A stretch of DNA of 64,000 nt from Nematostella vectensis. Its lineage: Eukaryota > Cnidaria > Anthozoa > Actiniaria > Edwardsiidae. How positions within the stretch are numbered: position 1 is the first letter of the stretch; each line of letters opens with the position of its first letter. Positions 37,882-49,264 of this stretch are shown piece by piece. The position numbers were made by a program, and so were the translations under genes. The notes under the pieces were generated by a model, which saw nothing but the letters and a program-made list of their open reading frames with translations, did not search any database and was not told the origin of the DNA. The DNA lies in contig NC_064048.1 of assembly GCF_932526225.1 (NCBI RefSeq), forward strand, positions 13,463,665 to 13,527,664, in the 5' to 3' direction.

Positions 37882-39926
37882 TATTTGGGCGTCTTGGGTC
37901 CCTTGGGGACTCGCCATGCGCACGGGCGCATCTCTTTTATTGTGTACATGACATCGAATTAGCGAAGAAAAAAGACGCTGTTTTGGTATCATGTGAAAAG
38001 CATAAAATAAATTGAAATAAAATATCGACAAATATCGGCAATTTTGTCTACGCTGACTAAGTAAAGCTGTATTTTACTTTAAAGGGGCAGCAGCATAGTA
38101 CTGCGCATGTCTGGAGTCAGTGTTTATTGTAGGCTTTTAAGTGTCAACAAACAGTTGAACTTTTTAAAAGCTGTCAATACCTTATTAAATAATATGCAAT
38201 ATTATATTGAAAACTATGTTAATTGACAGTTTGTGGTCATTTTTTTTGTTTTGTTTAAAGTCTCCCACATGTACCAAAAGCTCATAAGTCAGTATTAGAA
38301 TTTCACTGAAGTTCATTGTGTAAGGGCTCTAGAGCTATTGCAAATCTCTTAAACATGACACTCCCCTTTAAAGGAAAGTAAAAAAAAATCAAAATTGTTG
38401 TTGGGGGTCTCTGTTGTGTTTTTTTTCTTTTTAGTTTTGTTCTATTATTATTATTATTATTTTCTTTTTTAGAGGGGGAGGGGAATTCAGCTAAAAATAG
38501 CCAAGGGTCAATTCAAGCAACTAGTACAAAAGATGTTTTTTTGCAGTCCTTTATTCAATATATTCAAGGTTATCATGCAATTCTGTTGTTTGACTGCATA
38601 TATATATATTTTTTCTTTCTTTTCATTACAAGTTCTATATGTGTAAGTGGTGACCATAGCTATGATTACTATTATTTAGAATTATTTTTTACCTACTAAA
38701 AGAAAACAACTTGACTGCAAAACACTTACTGTAGGGCACTCAATATTAGGCATTACTTTCATGTGGATGTAAGGTTGAAATGTCAAAACCTTCATTAACC
38801 CGTGAACTACGCTTTAGCGTATTACACTTTGTGGTGATCTGATTCTTTTGTTCTTTTTTGTGTTTTTTTCTAACTATTACCGTGAACTACGCTTTAGCGT
38901 ATTACACTTTGTGGTGATCTGATTCTATTGTTCTTTTTTGTGTTTTTTTCTAACTATTACCGTTTAACTATCACACTTTGTTTCACGGGTTAATGAAAAC
39001 CACTCTAATTACTTACAGTAGTTCTTTTTTAATATTATCATTTACTTGTATAATTTAGATGAGCAATACATATTTCTTTATGGCTTTGTAGAGCTCATCT
39101 CGTTCCTCATAAATAACAAACAAAATGAAGTTTGTTCTTATTTTTGTGCAAAGGAATCTACAGTAGTTTTCTAATCAGATAATTGTTTTTTAACACTTAC
39201 CTGTTATTTCAACAGCTCTTACTTGAGTTTGCTTGTCTCAGAAATAGACCTTGCTTAATAAACAAAGACATGTTACAAACTTATTTAATAATAGGTAACA
39301 ACTGCAATATTGTATGAAGAGAGTGCCCCTCTCTTCCTCCTACTATTGTTGACATTATGCTCAATAAACTGTTACCTCTCCCCTCTCCACCAGTTAAGCA
39401 TTCTATGTATGCTTTCCTGTACAAAATGCACCCCTTCAAATAGAACATTAAAGTTCACATACTTGTTTACTTCCTCAAACTCTTTGCTTTGTGTTTTTTG
39501 TTAACTTCCTAGGAACAAATTGAATACATATAATCAATAAATCCAGCAAGCTTATTTTGCAAACTCACTTTTTTTTATTATTTTTGCGCAAACCCAATCA
39601 GGATTAGGGGGGTCAAGCACAAAGAAAGAAAACGAATAAAAAAAAAGCCCATTGGCCTGGGATCGAACCCGGTCTGAAGAACAAAACGGAAACCATACAT
39701 ACGGATTACCCAATCGGTATGGCAGCACAAGGCTTTTACGGAAGGCTGTAAAGAACCCGAAGGCCCCAAGCACCGATATTTCCGAGCGAATATGCTGTAC
39801 AACACTCTTGCAAGGTTATCCCAACCCGCGCATTAATGGGGAGGACAATAACCAGGATCCCAGGCCTGTAATACTGTTACGCCACGCACAGCTCGCCGAG
39901 ATTGTGGATGACAAAAAATAGAGGTC
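37882..39926 (+). repeat. Repeat unit U20 (short form with 80-bp duplication, 2,045 bp)
   Basis: Counterpart of U11 at an offset of exactly 17,975, with the same length. Shared markers include the 37-bp shorter state, gttgttggggg, gcactcaatatt, the 80-bp duplication and aatactgttacg. Unlike U11 its B box (39659) is intact. Confidence 0.95.
38801..38960 (+). repeat. 80-bp internal tandem duplication in U20
   Basis: Copies at 38801-38880 and 38881-38960 start at cgtgaactacg. They have the same breakpoints as in U11, so common descent rather than an independent event. The first copy has a private gattctttt where the second has gattctatt. Confidence 0.95.
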
Positions 39927-41989
39927 TATTTGGGCGTCTTGGGTCCCTTGGGGACTCGCCATGCGCACGGGCGCATCTCTTTTATTGTGTACATGACATC
40001 AAATTAGCGAAGAAAAAAGACGCTGTTTTGGTATCATGTGAAAAGCATAAAATAAATAGAAATAAAGACGTAAGGGGGGAGAATATTGACATATTTATAT
40101 TAGAATATTGACAAAATCCGCAATTTTGTCTACGCTGACTAAGTAAAGCTGTATTTTACTTTAAAGGGGCAGCAGCATAGTACTGCGCATGTCTGGAGTC
40201 AGTGATTATTGTAGGCTTTTAAGTGTCTACAAACAGTTGAACTTTTTAAAAGCTGTCAACACCTTATTAAATAATATGCAATATTATATTGAAAACTATG
40301 TTAATGGACAGTTTGTGGTCATTTTTTTTGTTTTGTATAAATTCCCCACATGTACCAAAAGCTCATAAGTCAGTATTAGAATTTCTCTGAAGTTCATTGT
40401 GTCAGAGCTCTAGAGCTATTTCAAATCTCTTAAACATGACACTCCCCCTTTAAAGGAAAGTAAAAAAAAATCAAAATTGTTGGTGGGGGTCTCTGCTGTG
40501 TTTGTTTTCTTTTTAGTTTTGTTCTATTATTATTATTATTTTCTTTTTTAGAGGGGGAGGGGAATTCAGCTAAAAATAGCCAAGGGTCAATTCAAGCAAC
40601 TAGTACAAAAGATGTTTTTTTGCAGTCCTTTATTCAATATATTCAAGGTTATCATGCAATTCTGTTGTTTGACTGCATATATATATTTTTTCTTTCTTTT
40701 CATTACAAGTGCTATATGTGTAAGTGGTGACCATAGCTATGATTACTATTATTTAGAATAATTTTTTTACCTACTAACAGAAAACAACTTGACTGCAAAA
40801 CACTTACTGTAGGGCACTCGATATTAGGCATTACTTTCATGTGGATGTAAGGTTGAAATGTCAAAACCTTACGCTTTAGCGTATTACACTTTGTGGTGAT
40901 CTGATTCTATTGTTCTTTTTTGTGTTTTTTTCTAACTATTACCGTGAACTACGCTTTAGCGTATTACACTTTGTGGTGATCTGATTCTATTGTTCTTTTT
41001 TGTGTTTTTTTCTAACTATTACCGTTTAACTATCACACTTTGTTTCACGGGTTAATGAAAACCACTCTAATTACTTACAGTAGTTCTTTTTTAATATTAT
41101 CATTTACTTGTATAATTTAGATGAGCAATACATATTTCTTTATGGCTTTGTAGAGCTCATCTCGTTCCTCATAAATAACAAACAAAATGAAGTTTGTTCT
41201 TATTTTGGTGCAAAGGAATCTACCGTAGTTTTCTAATCAGATAATTGTTTTTTTTAACACTAACCTGTTATTTCAACAGCTCTTACTTGAGTTTGCTTGT
41301 CTCAGAAATAGACCTTGCTTAATACACAAAGACATGTTACAAACTTATTTAATAATAGGTAACAACTGCAATATTGTATGAAGAGAGTGCCCCTCCCTTC
41401 CCCCTGCTATTGTTGACATTATGCTCAATAAACTGTTACCTCTCCCCTCTCCACCAGTTGAGCATTCAAAGTATGCTTCCCTGTACAAAATGCACCCCTT
41501 CAAATAGAACATTAAAGTTCACATACTTGTTTACTTCCTCAAACTCTTTGCTTTGTGTTTTTTGTTAACTTCCTAGGAACAAATTAAATACATATAATAA
41601 ATAAATCCAGCAAGCTTATTTTGCAAACTCACTTTTTTTTATTATTTTTGCGCAAAACCAATCAGGATTAGGGGTGTCAAGCACAAAGAAAGAAAACGAA
41701 TAAAAAAAAGCCCATTGGCCTGGGATCGAACCCGGTCTGAAGAACAAAACGGAAACCATACATACGGATTACCCAATCGGTATGGCAGCACAATGCTTTT
41801 ACGGAAGGCTGTAAAGAACCCGAAGGCCCCAAGCACCGATATTTCCGAGCGAATATGCTGTACAACACTCTTGCAAGGTTATCCCAACCCGCGCATTAAT
41901 GGGGAGGACAATAACCAGGATCCCAGGCCTGTAATACGGTTACGCCACGCACAGCTCGCCGAGATTGTGGATGACAAAAAATAGAGGTC
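39927..41989 (+). repeat. Repeat unit U21 (long form, duplication plus lost arm, 2,063 bp)
   Basis: First part matches U12 (gacatattta, gtgtctac, ttaatggac). Beyond about 40330 it has many private changes: gtataaattcc, tttctctgaag, ctctgctgtg, ctaccgtag, gttgagcattcaaag, aattaaatac and cacaatgctttt. The left fold-back arm is missing at 40870. Confidence 0.95.
40871..41022 (+). repeat. Internal duplication in U21 with truncated first copy
   Basis: The second copy (40943-41022) is a full 80-bp copy starting cgtgaactacg. The first (40871-40942) lacks its first eight bases, because the deletion that removed the left fold-back arm ends there: aaaacctt joins straight to acgctttagcg. Confidence 0.92.
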
Positions 41990-43199
41990 TATTTGGGAGT
42001 CTTGGGTCCCTTGGGGACTCGCCATGCGCACGGGCGCATCTCTTTTATTGTGTACATGACATCAAATTAGCGAAGAAAAAAGACGCTGTTTTGGTATCAT
42101 GTGAAAAGCATAAAATAAATAGAAATAAAGACGTAAGGGGGGAGAATATTGACATATTCATATTAGAATATTGACAAAATCCGCAATTTTGTCTACGCTG
42201 ACTAAGTAAAGCTGTATTTTACTTTAAAGGGGCAGCAGCATAGTACTGCGCATGTCTGGAGTCAGTGATTATTGTAGGCTTTTAAGTGTCTACAAACAGT
42301 TGAACTTTTTAAAAGCTGTCAACACCTTATTAAATAATATGCAATATTATATTGAAAACTATGTTAATGGACAGTTTGTGGTCATTTTTTTTGTTTTGTT
42401 TAAAGTCTCCCACATGTACCAAAAGCTCATAAGTCAGTATTAGAATTTCACTGAAGTTCATTGTGTCAGGGCTCTAGAGCTATTGCAAATCTCTTAAACA
42501 TGACACTCCCCCTTTAAAGGAAAGTAAAAAAAAATCAAAATTGTTGGTGGGGGTCTCTGTTGTGTTTTTTTTCTTTTTAGTTTTGTTCTATTATTATTAT
42601 TTTCTTTTTTTAGAGGGGGAGGGGAATTCAGCTAAAAATAGCCAAGGGTCAATTCAAGCAACTAGTACAAAAGATGTTTTTTTGCAGTCCTTTATTCAAT
42701 ATATTCAAGGTTATCATGCAATTCTGTTGTTTGACTGCATATATATATTTTTTCTTTTTTTTCATTACAAGTGCAATATGTGTAAGTGGTAACCATAGCT
42801 ATGATTACTATTATTTAGAATAATTTTTTACCTACTAACAGAAAACAACTTGACTGCAAAACACTTACTGTAGGGCACTCGATATTAGGCATTACTTTCA
42901 TGTGGATGTAAGGTTGAAATGTCAAAACCTTACGCTTTAGCGTATTACACTTTGTGTAACCACAACCATACATACGGATTACCCAATCGGTATGGCAGCA
43001 CAAGGCTTTTACGGAAGGCTGTAAAGAACCCGAAGGCCCCAAGCACCGATATTTCCGAGCGAATATGCTGTACAACACTCTTGCAAGGTTATCCCAACCC
43101 GCGCATTAATGGGGAGGACAATAACCAGGATCCCAGGCCTGTAATACGGTTACGCCACGCACAGCTCGCCGAGATTGTGGATGACAAAAAATAGAGGTC
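41990..43199 (+). repeat. Truncated repeat unit U22 (1,210 bp, internal deletion)
   Basis: Begins tatttgggagtc. It shares gtgtctac, ttaatggac and the lost left arm with U21. Private: fewer ATT repeats near 42590, agtgcaatatg near 42771 and gtggtaacc near 42786. After cactttgtg at 42956 it jumps into the GC core at aaccatacatac, so about 0.8 kb is missing, including the B box. Confidence 0.95.
42957..42963 (+). other. Deletion junction with filler bases in U22
   Basis: Left of the junction is the fold-back spacer (cactttgtg). Right of it is the GC core (aaccatacatacgg). Between them are about seven bases, taaccac, that fit neither normal neighbour and partly repeat the aacca word beside them. 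The corresponding distance in U21 is about 860 bases including its 80-bp duplication. Filler of this type suggests end-joining repair rather than unequal crossing over between homologous positions. Confidence 0.85.
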
Positions 43200-45277
43200 T
43201 ATTTGGGCGTCTTGGGTCCCTTGGGGACTCGCCATGCGCACGGGCGCATCTCTTTTATTGTGTACATGACATCAAATTAGCGAAGAAAAAAGACGCTGTT
43301 TTGGTATCATGTGAAAATCATAAAATAAATAGAAATAAAGACGTAAGGGGGGAGAATATTGACATCTTCATATTAGAATATTGACAAAATCCGCAATTTT
43401 GTCTACGCTGACTAAGTAAAGCTGTATTTTACTTTAAAGGGGCAGCAGCATAGTACTGCGCATGTCTGGAGTCAGTGATTATTGTAGGCTTTTAAGTGTC
43501 TACAAACAGTTGAACTTTTTAAAAGCTGTCAACACCTTATTAAATAATATGCAATATTATATTGAAAACTATGTTAATGGACAGTTTGTGGTCATTTTTT
43601 TTGTTTTGTTTAAAGTCTCCCACATGTATCAATAGCTCATAAGTCAGTATTAGAATTTCACTGAAGTTCATTGTGTCAGGGCTCTAGAGCTATTGCAAAT
43701 CTCTTAAACATGACACTCCCCCTTTAAAGGAAAGTAAAAAAAAATCAAAATTGTTGGTGGGGGTCTCTGTTGTGTTTTTTTTCTTTTTAGTTTTGTTCTA
43801 TTATTATTATTATTTTCTTTTTTAGAGGGGGAGGGGAATTCAGCTAAAAATAGCCAAGGGTCAATTCAAGCAACTAGTACAAAAGATGTTTTTTTGCAGT
43901 CCTTTATTCAATATATTCAAGGTTATCATGCAATTCTGTTGTTTGACTGCATATATATATATTTTTTCTTTCTTTTCATTACAAGTTCTATATGTGTAAG
44001 TGGTGACCATAGCTATGATTACTATTATTTAGAATTATTTTTTACCTACTAAAAGAAAACAACTTGACTGCAAAACACTTACTGTAGGGCACTCGATATT
44101 AGGCATTACTTTCATGTGGATGTAAGGTTGAAATGTCAAAACCTTCATTAACCCGTGAATTACGCTTTAGCGTATTACACTTTGTGGTGATCTGATTCTA
44201 TTGTTCTTTTTTGTGTTTTTTTCTAACTATTACCGTGAACTACGCTTTAGCGTATTACACTTTGTGGTGATCTGATTCTATTGTTCTTTTTTGTGTTTTA
44301 CTAACTATTACCGTTTCACTATCACACTTTGTTTCACGGGTTAATGAAAACCACTCTAATTACTTACAGTAGTTCTTTTTTAATATTATCATTTACTTGT
44401 ATAATTTAGATGAGCAATACATATTTCTTTATGGCTTTGTAGAGCTCATCTCGTTCCTCATAAATAACAAACAAAAGTGAAGTTTGTTCTTATTTTGGTG
44501 CAAAGGAATCTACAGTAGTTTTCTAATCAGATAATTGTTTTTCTTTTAACACTCACCTGTTATTTCAACAGCCTTACTTGAGTTTGCTTGTCTCAGAAAT
44601 AGACCTTGCTTAAAAAACAAAGACATGTTACAAACTCATTTAATAGTAGGTAACAACTGCAATATTGTATGACGAGAGTGCCCCTCTCTTCCCCCTGCTA
44701 TTGTTGAAATTATGCTCGAAAGATTTTACCTCTTCCCTCTCCACCAGTTAAGCATTCTATGTATGCTTCCCTGTACAAAATGCACCCCTTTAAATAGAAC
44801 ATTAAAGTTCACATACTTGTTTACTTCCTCAAACTCTTTGCTTTGTGTTTTTTGTTAACTTCCTAGGAACAAATTGAATACATATAATCAATAAATCCAG
44901 CAAGCTTATTTTGCAAACTCACTTTTTTTTTATTTTTGCGCAAAACCAATCAGGATTAGGGGGGTCAAGCACAAAGAAAGAAAACGAATAAAAAAAAGCC
45001 CATTGGCCTGGGATCGAACCCGGTCTGAAGAACAAAACGGAAACCATACATACGGATTACCCAATCGGTATGGCAGCACAAGGCTTTTACGGAAGGCTGT
45101 AAAGAACCCGAAGGCCCCAAGCACCGATATTTCCGAGCGAATATGCTGTAAAACACTCTTGCAAGGTTATCCCAACCCGCGCATTAATGGGGAGGACAAT
45201 AACCAGGATCCCAGGCCTGTAATACGGTTACGCCACGCACAGCTCGCCGAGATTGTGGATGACAAAAAATAGAGGTC
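43200..45277 (+). repeat. Repeat unit U23 (long form with duplication, 2,078 bp)
   Basis: Longest copy. Private: gtgaaaatcat near 43312, gtatcaatagc near 43626, accgtttcac near 44310, caaaagtgaag near 44473, cttaaaaaac near 44609, taatagtagg near 44641, gtatgacgag near 44668, ctcgaaagatttt near 44716 and gctgtaaaacac near 45146. Confidence 0.95.
44154..44311 (+). repeat. 80-bp internal tandem duplication in U23
   Basis: Copies at 44154-44233 and 44234-44311. The first has cgtgaattacg and the gtgtttttttcta ending. The second is 78 bases and ends with the normal gtgttttacta. This half-and-half state looks like a recombinant between duplicated and ordinary copies. Confidence 0.92.
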
Positions 45278-47268
45278 TATTTGGGCGTCTTGGGTCCCTT
45301 GGGGACTCGCCATGCGCACGGGCGCATCTCTTTTATTGTGTACATGACATCAAATTAGCGAAGAAAAAAGACGCTGTTTTGGTATCATTTGAAAAGCATA
45401 AAATAAATAGAAATAAAGACGTAAGGGGGGAGAATATTGACATCTTCATATTAGAATATTGACAAAATCCGCAATTTTGTCTACGCTGACTAAGTAAAGC
45501 TGTATTTTACTTTAAAGGGGCAGCAGCATAGTACTGCGCATGTCTGGAGTCAGTGTTTATTGTAGGCTTTTAAGTGTCAACAAACAGTTGAACTTTTTAA
45601 AAGCTGTCAATACCTTATTAAATAATATGCAATATTATATTGAAAACTTAGTTAATTGACAGTTTGTGGTCATTTTTTGTTTTGTTTAAAGTCTCCCACA
45701 TGTACCAAAAGCTCATAAGTCAGTATTAGAATTTCACTGAAGTTCATTTTGTCAGGGCTCTAGAGCTATTGCAAATCTCTTAAACATGACACTCCCCTTT
45801 AAAGGAAAGTAAAAAAAAATCAAAGTTGTTGGTGGGGGTCTCTGTTGTGTTTTTTTTCTTTTTAGTTTTGTTCTATTATTATTATTATTTTCTTTTTTAG
45901 AGGGGGAGGGGAATTCAGCAAAAAATAGCCAAGGGTCAATTCAAGCAACTAGTACAAAAGATGTTTTTTTGCAGTCCTTTATTCAATATATTCAAGGTTA
46001 TCATGCAATTCTGTTGTTTGACTGCATATATATATATTTTTTCTTTCTTTTCATTACAAGTTCTATATGTGTAAGTGGTGACCATAGCTATGATTACTAT
46101 TATTTAGAATAATTTTTTACCTACTAAAAGAAAACAACTTGACTGCAAAACACTTACTGTAGGGCACTCGATATTAGGCATTACTTTCATGTGGATGTAA
46201 GGTTGAAATGTCAAAACCTTCATTAACCCGTGAACTACGCTTTAGCGTATTACACTTTGTTGTGATCTGATTCTATTGTTCTTTTTTGTGTTTTACTAAC
46301 TATTACCGTTTAACTATCACACTTTGTTTCACGGGTTAATGAAAACCACTCTAATTACTTACAGTAGTTCTTTTTTAATATTATCATTTACATGTATAAT
46401 TTAGATGAGCAATACATATTTCTTTATGGCTTTGTAGAGCTCATCTCGTTCCTCATAAATAACAAACAAAATGAAGTTTGTTCTTATTTTGGTGCAAAGG
46501 AATCTACATTAGTTTTCTAATCAGATAATTGCTTTTTTTAACACTCACCTGTTATTTCAACAGCCTTACTTGAGTTTGCTTGTCTCAGAAATAGACCTTG
46601 CTTAATAAACAAAGACATGTTACAAACTTATTTAATAATAGGTAACAACTGCAATATTGTATGAAGAGAGTGCCCCTCCCTTCCCCCTGCTATTGTTGAC
46701 ATTATGCTCAATAAACTGTTACCTCTCACCTCTCCACCAGTTAAGCATTCTATGTATGCTTCCCTGTACAAAATGCGCCCCTTCAAATAGAACATTAAAG
46801 TTCACATACTTGCTTACTTTCTCAAACTCTTTGCTTTGTGTTTTGTGTTAACTTCCTAGGAACAAATTGAATACATATAATCAATAAATCCAGCAAGCTT
46901 ATTTTGCAAACTCACTTTTTTTATTTTTGCGCAAAACCAATCAGGATTAGGGGGGTCAAGCACAAAGAAAGAAAACGAATAAAAAAAAGCCCATTGGCCT
47001 GGGATCGAACCCGTTCTGAAGAACAAAACGGAAACCATACATACGGATTACCCAATCGGTATGGCAGCACAAGGCGTTTACTGAAGGCTGTAAAGAACCC
47101 GAAGGCCCCAAGCACCGATATTTCCGAGCGAATATGCTGTACAACACTCTTGCAAGGTTATCCCAACCCGCGCATTAATGGGGAGGACAATAACCAGGAT
47201 CCCAGGCCTGTAATACGGTTACGCCACGCACAGCTCGCCGAGATTGTGGATGACAAAAAATAGAGGTC
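45278..47268 (+). repeat. Repeat unit U24 (long form, 1,991 bp)
   Basis: Private: tatcatttgaaaag near 45384, aaacttagtt near 45645, tcattttgtcag near 45744, atcaaagttg near 45819, ttacatgtat near 46389, acttgcttac near 46809, gttttgtgtt near 46841. In the core, cccgttctg and ggcgtttactg alter bases beside the B box, and the box itself is intact. Confidence 0.95.
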
Positions 47269-49264
47269 TATTTGGGCGTCTTGGGTCCCTTGGGGACTCG
47301 CCATGCGCACGGGCGCATCTCTTTTATTGTGTACATGACATCAAATTAGCGAAGAAAAAAGACGCTGTTTTGGTATCATGTGAAAAGCATAAAATAAATA
47401 GAAATAAAGACGTAAGGGGGGAGAATATTGACATCTTCATATTAGAATATTGACAAAATCCGCAATTTTGTCTACGCTGACTAAGTAAAGCTGTATTTTA
47501 CTTTAAAGGGACAGCAGCATAGTACTGCGCATGTCTGGAGTCAGTGATTATTGTAGGCTTTTAAGTGTCAACAAACAGTTGAACTTTTTAAAAGCTGTTA
47601 ATACCTTATTAAATAATATGCAATATTATATTGAAAACTATGTTAATTGACAGTTTGTGGTCATTTTTTTGTTTTGTTTAAAGTCCCCACATGTACCAAA
47701 AGCTTATAAGTAAGTATTAGAATTTCACAGAAGTTCATTGTGTCAGAGCTCTAGAGCTATTGCAAATCTCTCAACCATGACACTCCCCTTTTAAAGGAAA
47801 GTAAAAAAGATCAAAATTGTTGGTGGGGGTCTCTGTTGTGTTTGTTTTCTTTTTAGTTTTGTTCTATTATTATTATTATTTTCTTTTTTAGAGGGAGAGG
47901 GGAATTCAGCTAAAAATAGCCAAGGGTCAATTCAAGCAACTAGTACAAAAGATGTTTTTTTGCAGTCCTTTATTCAATATATTCAAGGTTATCATGCAAT
48001 TCTGTTGTTTGACTGCATATATATATATTTTTTTTCTCTCTTTTCATTACAAGTTCTATATGTGTAAGTGGTGACCTTAGCTATGATTACTATTATTTAG
48101 AATATTTTTTTACCTACTAACATAAAACAACTTGACTGCAAAATACTTACTGTAGGGCACTCGATATTAGGCATTACTTTCATGTGGATGTAAGGTTGAA
48201 ATGTCAAAACCTTCATTAACCCGTGAACTACGCCTTAGCGTATTACACTTTGTGGTGATCTGATTCTATTGTTCTTTTTTGTGTTTTACTAACTATTACC
48301 GTTTAACTATCACACTTTGTTTCACGGGTTAATGAAAACCACTCTAATTACTTACAGTAGTTCTTTTTTAATATTATCATTTACTTGTATAATTTAGATG
48401 AGCAATACATATTTCTTTATGGCTTTGTAGAGCTCATCTCGTTCCTCATAAATAACAAACAAAATGAAGTTTGTTCTTATTTTGGTGCAAAGGAATCTAC
48501 AGTAGTTTTCTAATCAGATAATTGTTTTTCTTTTAACACTCACCTGTTATTTCAACAGCCTTACTTGAGTTTGCTTGTCTCAGAAATAGACCTTGCTTAA
48601 TAAACAAAGACATGTTACAAACTCATTTAATAATAGGTAACAACTGCAATATTGTATGAAGAGAGTGCCCCTCTCTTCCCCCTGCTATTGTTGAAATTAT
48701 GCTCGAAAACTTTTACCTCTTCCCTCTCCACCAGTTGAGCATTCTATGTATGCTTCCTTGTACAAAATGCACCCCTTCAAATAGAACATTAAAGTTCACA
48801 TACTTGTTTACTTCCTCAAACTCTTTGCTTTGTGTTTTTTGTTAACTTCCTAGGAACAAATTGAATACATATAATCAATAAATCCAGCAAGCTTATTTTG
48901 CAAACTCACTTTTTTTTATTTTTGCGCAAAACCAATCAGGATTAGGGGGGTCAAGCACAAAGAAAGAAAACGAATAAAAAAAAAGCCCATTGGCCTGGGA
49001 TCGAACCCGGTCTGAAGAACAAAACGGAAACCATACATACGGATTACCCAACCGGTATGGCAGCACAAGGCTTTTACGGAAGGCTGTAAAGAACCCGAAG
49101 GCCCCAAGCACCGATATTTCCGAGCGAATATGCTGTACAACACTCTTGCAAGGTTATCCCAACCCGCGCATTAATGGGGAGGACAATAACCAGGATCCCA
49201 GGCCTGTAATACGGTTACGCCACGCACAGCTCGCCGAGATTGTGGATGACAAAAAATGGAGGTC
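47269..49264 (+). repeat. Repeat unit U25 (long form, 1,996 bp)
   Basis: Rich in private changes: agggacagc near 47508, agcttataagtaag near 47701, ttcacagaag near 47724, ctctcaacc near 47768, gagggagagg near 47891, gaccttagc near 48071, ctcgaaaac near 48703, cccaaccgg near 49047 and aaaaaatggagg at the end, which destroys the usual tag. Confidence 0.95.

Noticed and set aside
42919-43194. Apparent new 91-codon frame across the U22 junction
   Set aside because: It is made by joining the fold-back spacer to the core at a deletion, and nothing suggests it is expressed.
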